NCBI GenBank assembly: GCA_029817715.1
Contig: JARUPY010000365.1
Coordinates: forward strand, 836,001-900,000
Reading direction: 5' to 3'
Length of the DNA: 64,000 bases
From: Melastoma dodecandrum
Lineage: Eukaryota > Streptophyta > Magnoliopsida > Myrtales > Melastomataceae
Below, one piece after another: positions 23,601 through 34,315 of this stretch. The notes below the pieces were generated by a model. It did no database searches and was not told the DNA's origin. It was given only the letters and a program-made list of their open reading frames with translations. A program made the position numbers and the translations under genes. Positions within the stretch are counted from its first letter, which is position 1. Every line of letters starts with the position of its first letter.

Positions 23601-24695
23601 ATACAACAGCATCTTTTTCAATATCGAATCCCTAGCAAAAAAAGAATCCCACAAACATCAACAAATAAAAAGCTCTAGGGACTTCAGGCGAATCTCCATC
23701 AACCATATTAAGCGAGAGGGGAACCAAGTCGCAGACAAATTAGCAAGGATGAATATGACTCAGGAGGATGATTTTACAGCCTTTTGTTTCCCTCCTGATT
23801 TAGTCATCGACCTTTCGCATAGGGACATCCTAAGACGTTTGTATTTGGACTTGACTTTACACTAGCAAATGAATTCGAATATCTACCCAAAAAAAGCCCT
23901 ACTCCTTTCCTAGATGAAGTCAGCTCCGTGTGTCACTCACAGCCAGCTCAATGAACTAACTAAAAGGGCTGTCCAGGATTATAAGCAACTGAGGAAAAGA
24001 GAGAATCACAAAGATGGTGATGACAGCTGTTTCATCAAAATGGAAGTAGAATGGTTCTACACAGGAGTCACCATTATCTGCAACAGAACTCCCCATAAAC
24101 CAAAAGATGAATGCATACCACTGGCCGAATATCAGCACCTTTGGGCACTTGAACTCGTATTTTCACTCTCTTCACATCTACTGACCCATCAAGAACCAAT
24201 TCGGTATCCTCCACTTGAATTACCGCATCAGCACCATCCGGAATAGGTCCTGATAAACAGCACCAATCATTCTCCACAAACCAGCAGAGACAACAAAAAT
24301 TCCTCGTGAAATCAAGAAACCAAAACTACCTCCTGTGGTAACATAAGCAACAGTTCCCGGCGTCACCGTCATTCCGACTCCATCATTACCCGCTCTTGAT
24401 TCGGTTATGATCGGATACTCCCCAGGACCGTCATCCGCAATCACCGCGTAACCATCCTGAGAACAATCGCAAGAACGGCATTAACATCGCGGAAAGAAAT
24501 CGTCACGGATTGGATACATGGAGCGGGGAACCATCAACGAACCTTGACAGAAGCAGGATAAGGAGGGAGAGGATCGGTCGCCCGGATATCTTCCGCGAGG
24601 ACTTTCCCGAGGGCTTCGTGGAGTGGCACCACCACCGAAGGCAGCCGCTTAGCAACGGAGAGGACGGTGGCGAGGGCTTCGTCGACGGAAATCAT
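20649..24695 (-). CDS. CNX1: CNX1 molybdopterin adenylyltransferase / molybdenum insertase
   Basis: Catalyses the last two steps of molybdenum cofactor synthesis in the cytosol: adenylation of molybdopterin, then molybdate insertion. Thirteen exons in phase: 24695-24543, 24456-24330, 24249-24119, 23631-23530, 23424-23341, 23117-22890, 22697-22507, 22403-22299, 22152-21847, 21441-21284, 21211-21105, 21019-20963 and 20870-20649, about 656 residues. The E (MoeA-like) domain comes first ([64 protein letters not shown]). The G (Mog-like) domain follows ([40 protein letters not shown]). This E-then-G fusion is the plant order. The start is the first ATG after an in-frame stop at 24714-24716, so the N-terminus is shorter than in Arabidopsis. 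Its product is needed by the neighbouring aldehyde oxidase, xanthine dehydrogenase and nitrate reductase. Confidence 0.95.
23678..23890 (+). mobile_element. 5'-truncated LINE tail (RNase H domain) in a CNX1 intron
   Basis: Within the CNX1 intron 24118-23632, the plus strand carries an open frame from about 23689 to the TAG at 23873-23875. It reads [17 protein letters not shown] and then [19 protein letters not shown], typical of the C-terminal RNase H domain of plant non-LTR retrotransposons (REGN.VAD.LA motif). The frame is followed by a short 3' tail and a run of A. Near-identical 11-mers, AAAAAGCTCTA (23667-23677) and AAAAAGCCCTA (23891-23901), flank it as a likely target-site duplication. 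It is antisense to CNX1 and too short to be active. Confidence 0.75.
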
Positions 24696-24864
24696 TACCC
24701 CTGGTTTCGCGCTTCACCTGCGTTGACACTACTACTACTGTGGACTGTTGCGGCGACGAATAGGGAGAGACATTATCTTCTTCCCCCGCCGGTCCACCCA
24801 GACTTGGGCCTGGCGTGATGGCCGGGCCCGTGGCTGATTGGCTGGTCCAAGACCGATCTGATCA

Positions 24865-25340
24865 TCAACCCATGAAAGAAACCAGCGACGCACTGTGGAA
24901 CCCCCCGCCCCCGGGGCATGCGTTCTCGAACGGCCCCACGAGCTGCCCGTCCTCGGCCATCCAAACCGCCAACTCCCAGGGATCCATCATCGAGCTGTGG
25001 GCAGCCAAGTTTTTGTCTTTTGTTTCGAATAACTTCCCCAGGGTTTGATAAATGACAAAAGAAATGCGGGCACTTTTGGTGTGGAAATGGAGATGGACTC
25101 CCCTTTGTGCTGGTGTTACTTGGAGTTGAAGAACCGAAGATGGGTTTGCTCGACGGAGGCGAAAGCAATGGTCTTCGAGTTTGGCCGAGGAAGGACGCCG
25201 TCCACTATGGGAAGAATGCCCGGCGAAAGGACAGAACTTTCGAGTAAATTCTCGTGGACGTCCTGCCGAAAGCTCGATGAAGGTTTCGAATCGATCATCT
25301 CGTAGCATGGTTGATCATGGAGGAAGCTCTTCTCTTTCAT
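24865..25340 (-). other. Overlapping open frames of unknown meaning
   Basis: Between CNX1 and the next gene all three minus frames stay open for 75-148 codons, for example a frame starting MKEKSFLHDQPCYEM at 25340 and one ending SASLVSFMG at 24865. The sequence is GC-rich near 24900 and the plus strand is open as well. I recognise no domain and found no phase-compatible intron that gives a familiar protein. It could be an unannotated lineage-specific gene, part of the CNX1 promoter region, or chance. Confidence 0.25.
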
Positions 25341-25469
25341 GATAGCGTTCCTATGACATCTACTGACGTTACACGATCAAAATAACACGAAGAAGCTTTG
25401 GATACATGGTTGCTTTACTCGACAACTTCATGAGTACTGGGATTTGTCAAAAATAAAAAAAGAGGAGTT

Positions 25470-25926
25470 TCAGGAGATGAGGGTGGCCTTGAATTCCTGG
25501 AGTTTCCTCAGACAACACTTGGCCCTCTTAAGGACAACCCCAACTCTATCCTCTCCTCCCTTCACTGTGCTGTCATCATCATCATCATCCATCACCTCCT
25601 CATCCTCATGTCGGGAATTCCCATCACCATTCCTCTTCCTCCCGGATGTTGATGCTGAAATAGAAAACGAAGGGCATCTGAGGAACCATCCGCAGGACAA
25701 ACAACAGGAAAAGGCGCAAAAAGCTACCCCAACCTTGGGTGGCGACAGGGGAGGATGATGGTGAGGGTGGACTCTGGCGGTGGAGGAGAGAGTGCTGAGA
25801 TTGGAGGAGGAGGATGAAGGACCTGAGCTCGAGCTTGAGGTAGTTGAAGCGATGTGGGTGCTGGGATTCAAGCTGTTGCAGGTCATCCTCAGCTTGATCC
25901 ATCATCTTCTGACAGAAACACTCCAT
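25470..25926 (-). CDS. Small conserved plant protein of unknown function
   Basis: Two exons, 25926-25734 and 25654-25470, joined by a 79-bp GT-AG intron ending TTTCTATTTCAG, give 125 residues. It starts MECFCQKMMDQAEDDLQQLE, continues with HRFNYLKLELRSFI, has a Ser/Pro-rich middle and an acidic Asp run, and ends RVGVVLKRAKCCLRKLQEFK. The two helical ends look amphipathic. I recall similar uncharacterised small proteins in other dicots with this helix, low-complexity, helix layout, but know of no function. A start at the next Met (MDQ) is possible. The splice junction restores one frame from two overlapping ones, which supports a real gene. Confidence 0.65.
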
Positions 25927-26289
25927 CAACACTCTCTCCTTTCCCCAATGTTGACTGGTGCCTGTGTTTGGCCGTGGAAGCTGGAAAAGGGGGGAGGGGT
26001 GTATTCTATTTGACGTTGTCCTTTTTCTGTTGGTTTGATGGGAGTGTGTTTTCATAGTGCGCTGCTTGGTTGCTTGCTCGCTCTCTTGTCAAGGGGTGGG
26101 GCCGACAAACGGACAACAAAGAAGAGGAAGTGGAAAGGACATCTTCTTTTCCCAGTGTCTTGTCTGTTCCCTTCCCATTCCAAGGAGGTGCGAATAAAAA
26201 AATAAAATTATATTGAATGTGAAAAAGGGAAATATTTTTCAAACATAACCAAACAAGCTCGAAAGCCTTTCCCTCAGTACTTCCTCGTA

Positions 26290-26475
26290 GTTTGACTGGG
26301 AATCCCTCACCCTCCTCATTTGAGTTGTTTGAGACTGGTATTCGCCTGCCGTCAACTTTGACTGTTCCCGCCTCCATGCATGGATGGATCCAGAAGAAAG
26401 GCGAATACCTCGTACTTACGGATTTGGATAGCACAAATGAGACGTTCATCAACGAGAAGCGAGGCCGTTGCTCTA
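26290..26475 (+). pseudogene. Fragment of a plant FHA-domain protein
   Basis: The plus frame reads STLTVPASMHGWIQKKGEYL and then VLTDLDSTNETFINEKR. This matches the core of a forkhead-associated domain, where the usual motif is SxxHAxI..., then TDLDSTNGTF. The conserved Gly of STNGTF is Glu here and the S/H pair is eroded. No upstream or downstream coding exon could be joined: the frame is blocked by stops upstream of about 26290 and ends soon after at RGRCSKL. It looks like an isolated exon relic, probably dead. A still-used exon of an unrecognised gene is less likely. Confidence 0.5.
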
Positions 26476-27039
26476 AACTCTAAACCCTTTCCTTCGATGC
26501 TCCAGACTTACACTGCTCATGACAACGTCCAACGAACTCTGTCACCTTTACATAGGCTTTCCATCGCAGGTGCATCTCGCGATGTACCTAGTCTCAAAAC
26601 TCGACAATGTGGAACCACCGACTGATGCTGAACAATCTCTAAAACAGCCCAAGGAAGGGAACTCGACCAAAACTAGTGATGCCGTCTTCGCCAGCTGAAA
26701 AGATATGCACACGGCAATTTCCCCATTTGCACTATAGTGGAATTTTGTAGGTGTAATAAAGCATGTTCCCATGGCCCCAAAGGCGAGAGATTGTATCGCA
26801 TCTCCCTTCGATTAAATAAAACATGCAACAATTGTAACAAATCATCTATGCAGAAAGCAGCTGCCTCATAACTCCTATCATAACCATCGCCAAACCCAAA
26901 ATTTGAGAAAATTTGTAGTTTTCAACTGAAACCGTCCACAATAGATTGTGCAACCGAGAAACTCTTGCTTGAATAGTGTGGAACCTATCGCCTTCTACAT
27001 TATTGAAGGCAAGCAAGCATAACGATAAAACCAGCGACC

Positions 27040-29790
27040 ACATCACCTTCGGGTTCTTTACAGTCTCATCAATGCTTAGAACAAGGCACGCAGCCTCCGT
27101 AGCTGCATTTATAGCATTAATCTACAAGCGCACGGAAGACAAACAGTGACTTGTCTGCATAAATGTTTAATGTAGCAGCATCAGGATCTCGAAATACCTT
27201 AACAACCCCAGACAAAGTTTGCAAATGAATCCACAATGCCACCGGTATTGATATCTACACCATAAGGTGCATCTTCCCCTGTTGAAAAGCGAAAGCATCA
27301 GTTGCACATACCAAGAGAGCAGACATGCCCATGAGCTACCAAAGTTGTTCCACCAAACCAAAAAACAAAGAGTCCAGAAGGAGAAGCCAACCAGAGGGAA
27401 GTGCATGCTTCTGTCTCAATTTGTTTAACAGGTCAGTTGCATCAAAACCTGCATTATCACAAAGCTGCCTAGGAATGACCTGAGAGAAGTTGCTCTTCGT
27501 TAACTAAGAGTATGGCGATAAGAAATAAAACATTAGTTCACGAGTGCACAAAATTGGCGAGTATGCAGACTCTCAACGAAACACATAAATAGGAAAAGTA
27601 ACGTCAGAATGTTGATAGATTACCTCCAAAGCCTTTGCGTAAGAATTAATAAAAAGCTGACATTTTCCGGCTTTTGTTCATGCATGCTGCCTTAAATACC
27701 GACTTATCTCCATCTGTGCAATAAGTCATATTTAAGTAACGGTTATGAGGATATTTCCTGGTTTAAACTACAAAGGCTGATTTAGTCATACGTCTATAGC
27801 ACTGCCACCAGCAACAACAGTCGAGTTCTTCAAAGCTCTTCTGACAATCATGATGGCATCATGTAAACTCCTCTCGGCTTCTTCAATAAACTGGGTACGA
27901 AAAATAAAAGAAATCAAGTTAAATACCTATATCAATCATAAGTCTCGGGCTTATGTCAGCAGAAACATAACAAAAAATGCAAACCTGATCAGCTCGGCCG
28001 CGACGAACAATGGTTGCAGTCTGACCTGATGGACATCCACTAAATATGTAAAACCTTTCATTGCCGACTTGCCTCTCCTCGAAAATTTCACATGTACCCA
28101 GAACCTAACATGAGTAAATCGGCATCAACATCAATCATGCTTAGAGTTAACTAACAACTAACAAGAAGCCAAACATGATTAACTGTAATAGCAGTGTCTA
28201 TAATATGATTTGAATACATAAGAGAAAGCAAAAACAAATCTTGTTCCTGACCTCATCGATGACATTGTTAACAGCTGTCTGAACTGTTCCACCAGTCGCT
28301 GCTGCTACCCTTTGCAGATCTTCCTCCGTAAATCGTCCAGCACAAAATATATCCCGATCTGCAAAGTACTGTTCCAAAAGGCAATTGAGTAAAACAGTTC
28401 CTACAATCAACTTAAAGCGATAAAGAAGTAAATTGGTAAACTGTGTAGCAAGGTCACCAATGGCCAAACGTGATGAACCACTTCCGCTCCACTTTTAACA
28501 CATTTATCCAGTTTATCGTATATAATATTCCACTTTGCATCTACAATAGACTGGTACCGTGAAGGATCCGAAAGCCTGCATAGCACATTCAAGGTGGTAA
28601 GGCATAAAGCTTCAATGGTTATATAATTTCATCCAGAAGAAGTATGTCTCACCGAATTTCAGCATTTTCTTTCTCCGATTTCAATTATAATTCAATATTC
28701 AGCAGAAGCATCTTAGGTTTCAGAAACTTCTTTGGCTGTTGTTCAAAGCCTGCATAAGAGAATGTCTTTTTAAAGGCTACACCATCTACAAGGAAAGAAT
28801 CCCGCATGCTACCCCCTGGAACCTGGGAAATAATCCAAAAGAGAAGGATAAATCATAGAGCAATTTGGTGAAAGATCATTTCATTGACAACTTAAAACCT
28901 TAGTCACATCCTTATTCTAACCGTTGTATCGGCCACAATTAGATTTTTACATTTTTTTAGAAAACACTGAGGGAAAATATTGCAGACAAATCATTTTTAT
29001 ACAGTCGCTCTTCTATGAGAAAATAGTTACTATCTATTCCCATGGACAAAAATGGATATGACCAAATATGAGATGTATGTAACTTCTTTATTCCAATCAT
29101 ATTTAGTCTGTCATCATTTCCGATAGCCACAACAGCAGAAACAACCATGGAAGCGAAGAACTCATTCTCTCCACCAATCAACTTAGACGAAAGTGTGGTG
29201 GCAGCACATTTAGCCAGCAAACTCTCCTTGTCCTCCGGACTCTTACCTTCAATGCTGATGGCTAATTCCTTGATCTTTTCTATAGCCTACAACAACATCC
29301 GCCTAATCGTGAGAGATCAATTTATCAATGCCAAACAAACCTAAGGAGGAAGGACCACGACTCATCCATACAAGGGAGCAAGCCGTCCGATAACTCCGAA
29401 TCAAATTTTGAGGATGCACCCCCGTCTCCAATGAAAGGATTGGCCTCTCTAAGAAACTCTCCAGCAAGAAGAACCATTGTAGTAGTCCCATCGCCAACCT
29501 GCAAGGTCAGCGTTGGTCAAAGTCAGCGAGAATGTGGCGACGAATCACTGAGCAAAACACAAGGGACTATATTCAAGTTTCAACACTACAACATAACACG
29601 ACATTCTCCAAACAACAACTAGAGATCATAAAAAAAGGATTACGAAGGGGATGTATAAGGAAGGAGAGAAAAAAGGAAGGAGGGGAAGAACCTCGGAGTC
29701 CTGAGACTTGGCAATGTCGACGAGGATCTTGCCGGCGGAATGGACGATGTCGAGGAGCTTCATGATGGTGGCGCCGTGGTTGCTGTTTAC
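27040..29790 (-). pseudogene. CCT7 (TCP-1 eta) chaperonin pseudogene, intron-containing
   Basis: Most exons of the cytosolic chaperonin eta subunit are readable on the minus strand: [20 protein letters not shown] (29778 on), [132 protein letters not shown] and GVDINTGGIVDSFANFVW. It is broken several times. The N-terminal ATP-binding region is missing. One extra base lies in the C-run 29419-29423, and one base is lost near 28471-28480. Stops fall at 28685-28687 (Glu codon to TAA) and 27678-27680 (Arg codon CGA to TGA). About 8-10 bases are lost near 27200-27212, after FVW. Introns are kept, so it arose by DNA duplication, not retroposition. A working copy must exist elsewhere. Confidence 0.9.
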
Positions 29791-30201
29791 CATTTTTCCC
29801 CAAAGGAAAATGTCAGTCATGGGAATCTGGGGGGATGGGGGTTGTTTGTTACCATCATAGCTGCCATGGCTGCTGCTCCTGTTCCTCCGCTAGGGTTCCG
29901 CTCCTCCTTCTGGCGGTTCACCGAGCGAGAGTCGGCGGCCTTGTTTGGCTATAATTTTCAATTTTTTTTTTTAAAAAAGAAAAGGGACATTTTATGTTTG
30001 TTGCTGTTTTTTTTTTTTAATATGAGTGAAGAGGAATGTTGAATGAGGAGAAACACCATTCGTCCTGTGAATAGTGAAGCCAGACGAACCAAACTTGTAC
30101 CGTACATCATTCAGGAAGCAGAAGGAAGTTGTTTTAGAATCGCTCTAACTGCAGCATTACAGGGCGAATATTGGGGGGGGAGGGGGGGGGTCTTGAATTC
30201 C
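29791..30201. other. Intergenic between CCT7 relic and F-box gene
   Basis: Contains T-runs (29958-29975, 30008-30018) and a G-run (30174-30190), otherwise unique. The 3' untranslated part of the F-box/WD40 gene should lie here. Confidence 0.35.
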
Positions 30202-31878
30202 TCAGCTTGCCGCTTTGCCCCGTTTCTGCCGCCAGACTCCACTACCGTCACTGGCAACGGAGTTCTTGGCTGCGATCAAGCACTGCTCAGTTCTACTCGA
30301 CTTGCGGTTCATATCCAGTTGCAGCCTGTGACGTCGCATCCTGTTCTCCAGCCTTATTCCTCTGAGGGCATGAGCCCTCTTCTCTATCTCAAGGGCCTGT
30401 TCAAAGTTCCAAATCCTAACTACCCCGTCCTCACCACCGCAAAGGATGCGGTCTGCCCCAATGTCCACAGAGAACAGACCCCCGAATCCGTGTAGCATCC
30501 TCTGAGGCGGCTCGACCTTCGTCGGATCAATGATGTTGACCTTCGAGAACTTCTTCGCTTTGGAATGCTTATCTGAATTCAGCAACCTCCTGACGTCAAT
30601 CAAAGCAATCTTCCCGTCGCTAGATGCCGAAACAAGCCAGGGGAACTCAAACGCCAGGCAATTGATGTGGCCTGTATGAGGAACCCATGTAGCGACATGA
30701 AGATAATCCGGCGTGACACGGCGTCCGACCTCGAACATATGAATCTTTCCATCTTGCCCTCCTGAGAAGAGGAATTCCGCAGTTCGACTTCTTGCGACGG
30801 CGTATGTCTCCCCAGCATGAGCATGACGTATTAGAGTCACCAAATTCCCACTATTGGTATCCCAAATATATACATCTGGACCAGCTGTACAGGCAACAGT
30901 CGTGTCATGGGGGACGAGTCCCCAAACCCAATCGCTATGCCTAAGGACCTTCAACAATTTCAGAGTGACGCGGTCCCAAACACACACGGACATATCCCAG
31001 GAGCCACTGTATATTCTCGACAAATCCAAAGCAAGGCAACTCACAGGCCCCTCATGGCCCCACAACCGAAACTCGTTATTCTGATTATAGCAACCTCTCA
31101 AGTCGAACATACGAGTTACACCCTCTCTGGCCCTCCAGCAATGTATGAATCCCTCTGTACCCCCAACAACTAAGAGCTTTGTGTCAGCAGCAACTGCTCG
31201 GATAGTGCAACCAAGAGGCCGAGATGATGCAATGCATAGCCCTTCCTCTATGTCCCACATCCTGACAATGGAGTCATAACCACCAGTAAAAGCAAGTTTC
31301 ACAGATGCCAGGAGGAAAACAGAGCGGACACCTTCCGCATGACCGCGCAACAACTCAATGTTGTACCGTCCCAAGAATGTCTTACTCCTAAACTCCCTCT
31401 CAACAAACATCTCCTTCCACGAAATCTTATATGGACATCCCGATCCTGGAGCTGCAAGTGAACCGACCGGGAGGCCCCATCGCTCGTGATAGAACTCCTT
31501 CCAAGCATGATGTTCGGACGCAATCCTATACAGACTAGCGGACACACACGACAGGATTCCCAACTCTTTCGCATCCAGGCAGTCCAAAATCTCATACACT
31601 AGTGCCGCCGGAAGGTCAGTGATCGACCGATGCCAATTCTGCACGACTTCATCAGAGAGCAACGGCTCAAAATCGCCCAAATCACCACTTCCTTTCTTCA
31701 ACCTAACCGTGGAAGAGACCTCCAAACCCGCAATTTTCTCAGTCACTTTAGCTAACTTCTCGTCAACAGAACACCCGGAACTACCAAACCTCACCTTCGA
31801 ATCAGTACTCACGCTGTTTACGTAAAAACAGCCAGAATCCTCGATCTTCTCAGTACCCTCGAGGCATTCAAATGCCAT
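30202..31878 (-). CDS. F-box/WD40 repeat protein, FBX2-like
   Basis: A single uninterrupted exon of 558 codons. An F-box lies at about residues 85-135 (ITDLPAALVYEILDCLDAKE), and at least six WD40 repeats fill the C-terminal half (GGYDSIVRMWDIEEG, SGSWDMSVCVWDRVT, SGGQDGKIHMFEV, CGGEDGVVRIWNFEQ). It would be the substrate receptor of an SCF ubiquitin ligase, with the propeller binding the target. From memory the closest Arabidopsis relative is At5g21040 (FBX2), linked to phosphate-starvation responses; that assignment is inferred from similarity and gene order. A basic tail (RGIRLENRMRRHRLQLD) follows the last blade. An upstream leader rich in A and C lies to about 32200. Confidence 0.92.
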   Translation of the reverse strand: MAFECLEGTEKIEDSGCFYVNSVSTDSKVRFGSSGCSVDEKLAKVTEKIAGLEVSSTVRLKKGSGDLGDFEPLLSDEVVQNWHRSITDLPAALVYEILDCLDAKELGILSCVSASLYRIASEHHAWKEFYHERWGLPVGSLAAPGSGCPYKISWKEMFVEREFRSKTFLGRYNIELLRGHAEGVRSVFLLASVKLAFTGGYDSIVRMWDIEEGLCIASSRPLGCTIRAVAADTKLLVVGGTEGFIHCWRAREGVTRMFDLRGCYNQNNEFRLWGHEGPVSCLALDLSRIYSGSWDMSVCVWDRVTLKLLKVLRHSDWVWGLVPHDTTVACTAGPDVYIWDTNSGNLVTLIRHAHAGETYAVARSRTAEFLFSGGQDGKIHMFEVGRRVTPDYLHVATWVPHTGHINCLAFEFPWLVSASSDGKIALIDVRRLLNSDKHSKAKKFSKVNIIDPTKVEPPQRMLHGFGGLFSVDIGADRILCGGEDGVVRIWNFEQALEIEKRAHALRGIRLENRMRRHRLQLDMNRKSSRTEQCLIAAKNSVASDGSGVWRQKRGKAAS

Positions 31879-32289
31879 AAAATATCAACCCCTAGCCTTA
31901 CAATAAAAACGAATACCGAACGCCGAACGCCTCGAATCACTCCAATCGATCCGAACAATTCTCCAAAAAAAGACAACCAGCTCCCAATGCTAAGCACCAA
32001 ATCCTTTTCCGAACCCTATTACACATCAAACAATTCAATCAGCACATAATCCCGATTGAAAACAACAAGAAATCCACAACTGAAAGAAAGGAACAAAAAA
32101 ATGATCGCCCTGACCTCTGCGAATGGAACCCTAAATTCGGCGAAGAACGGATCGGGCTAGTCGATGCTCGAAGAAGAATGGACGGAGAAAAGAACCGGGG
32201 GAGAGAGGGAGATGAAAGAAATGGATTTCGCCGACGGAGGGGGATGTCAAATCTGATCCGTTGATTTGGGGAGAGATCTGACGGTTAGA

Positions 32290-32798
32290 AACAGAGTGTA
32301 AACTCCCTAATTTTAGCCAAAATCATTGGTAGGATTTCACGAAAATGATTCAAACTGGGATTAGAAGGTGATTAATCTTTTGATCTCCTGCTTGTTAATC
32401 ACATCACCTTGGAAGGCCGTTATTTCGGTTAACTGGCGCAAAAATTTTGGGCCTAATTTAATTATGGTCGTGCATCAACTTATTTTAATATAGAAAATCA
32501 AAGTAAGAATGGGGAAAACAAGCTTGTACTAAGCCTATGACACATAAGTTTGCGAAGAAGGAAACACTGCTAAGTCAACGAATTTGACTTCGAGGTTTTT
32601 TGAAAAAATGTTATGGGGCATACATCTTAAGCATATCAAAGATTCAGTAAAAAAGGGAGAAGATCTTCCTGAGGAAAAAACACGACAATCAAACTCAGAG
32701 ACATTTATATTTATCATCACCCTTTAGTTTTAGTTAACAGGCGTATAGACCGACCTATGTGAATTTGTAAGGGTTCTTGGTCTTTACTTCCATAATCA
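32290..32798. other. Intergenic, AT-rich
   Basis: Between the F-box/WD40 promoter and a short tandem repeat. No ORF or RNA gene recognised. Confidence 0.4.
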
Positions 32799-32955
32799 GA
32801 GTGAGCAACCGTAGCTCTGGTAACCAATCTCCGCCATCACTTCATCGTCAGGACGAGCAACCGTAACCCTGACAGCCAATTCTCGCCTCCACTCTATCGT
32901 CTTGGTGAGCAACCGTAGCCTCGACACAAAAGCTCCGCTTTCGTTCCACCGTTCG
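32799..32955. repeat. Degenerate tandem repeat, unit about 52 bp, three copies
   Basis: The phrase GAGCAACCGTAG/A with following sequence recurs at about 32802, 32853 and 32906, a spacing of 51-53 bases. Each unit continues with a CTCCGCC/CTCGCC segment and ends near CATCGTC/TATCGTC. It lies about 300-470 bases upstream of hyccin. The open frame that crosses it on the plus strand is not conserved. Confidence 0.65.
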
Positions 32956-33275
32956 GCATCCATATCCGACACTACCTTTAACCATACTTCGTCCGCCATT
33001 CCTCTAGAATCAGATTTCCACCACTCCATTCTGCAAGTCTACGGTGCCAGCAGTAAGTCTACAGCGTCACTACCATCCGCACTATCAATTTTTATTTATT
33101 TTTATGACTGTAAGCTTTTTAATTCTATTGTAAGACATCATTTGATATTATTTGATCAATTCAGTTCATCTTTTTGTTTATCGATGACAACGTCTGAATA
33201 TGTACTAGTAATCGTGCCAATATTCCCACCGTGATCCTTTTATACGCGAACAAACCGCAGCACCCCCGGCATAAG

Positions 33276-34315
33276 ATGAGCACCGCATCGACCTCGGCCT
33301 CGTCCTCATCCTCGTCCCCGTCCCTGACCCAGTCGCCTACCCGCTCCGTCCCCTCATCCCCGCCCAGGCCGTCCCCGCGGTACTCAAAGAGGCCGCGGCG
33401 TCGCTCTCTGTAATTCTGCCGAATCCGCTCCCGGACTCCCTCCTCTCGGAGCCCACCCTGACACTCCTCCTACAGGACCCTGCCGTCACAGGGCAAATTT
33501 CCGCGCTCCTCTTCCAGCCCTCCTCTGGCTCAGGCGATGACCCCCTGTGCTGCTGGCTGTATAATACTCTCCAGGTGTCCCCCTCGGGTTCCCCGCCCCC
33601 GCTCCTCCCCATCGTCCTCCGCCACCTCCCTTCCTTCCTCCTCCTATACATGTCCCGGCCCTCTCCTTCCCCAGGGTTCGAAGCCGTCCTCATCGCCGTA
33701 TATTCACATGTCCAGGCCGTACGAGCCAACCAGCCCCCGCTATGCGTCTCAATCCCTGATCTATCCCACCCCTCCATCTACCATGAGGAGTTCATATGTG
33801 AGCCAGCTGGCAAATCCATTGCTACCCCCGTGAGTCTCGCCGTGCTGTCCCCGAACCTCGAACCATATGGCACTGTCCGGTCCACGAGACAGGCCAGGAT
33901 CGTGGGTGTGGCCCTGGAGTTGTACTTCTCCCGAGTATCGGAGATGCCGACCGAGTCAAAGCTGGACTTCTGCAAGCTCTGCAATGCGTTCTCCAGCTCA
34001 ATCCTCTGGGACGACGAAGCAAGGGAAGTGACGCGGTCGACCAAGGTGACGTTACAGTGGGAAATACTGCAGCAAATGCTGAGGATATTAGGGTACTGTC
34101 TGATGGGCCTAAATAATGAGAAGCCGGTTGTTGAGGCTGCGCACAAGGCATGCAGGGGGTTGTACACGACCGCGCTACAGGGGATCGATGCAAAGGCGAT
34201 TCTTGCGACAGGAAGCCTAATTGCGCTCTTTAAGATAAAGTGCAAAGAAGAAGAGTGCGGCGAGTTTGACGATCCGACTGAGATCCCAAAGTCCGACGTA
34301 ATTATCATCAACTGA
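33276..34315 (+). CDS. Hyccin (FAM126) family protein, apparent frameshift near N-terminus
   Basis: Hyccin proteins are part of the plasma-membrane complex that recruits phosphatidylinositol 4-kinase III alpha. The body is clear and intact to the stop: LTLLLQDPAVTGQISALLFQ, DDPLCCWLYNTLQ, FEAVLIAVYSHVQAVRANQP, VSIPDLSHPSIYHEE, EPYGTVRSTRQARIVGVALE, VTLQWEILQQMLRILGYCLM, ending KSDVIIIN. The only upstream ATG in a suitable place (33276, MSTASTSASSSSSSPS) is in a different frame. The conserved frame can be followed back to about 33330 (IPAQAVPAVLKEAA) but has a stop at 33272-33274 and no ATG before 33575 (it reads GTG there). A one-base indel between about 33324 and 33370 would reconcile them. 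No intron of plausible size does. It is either an assembly error in GC-rich sequence or a real lesion. Confidence 0.8.

Noticed and set aside
33337..33777. Gly/Arg/Ser-rich 146-codon minus-strand frame
   Set aside because: Antisense shadow of the hyccin coding region.
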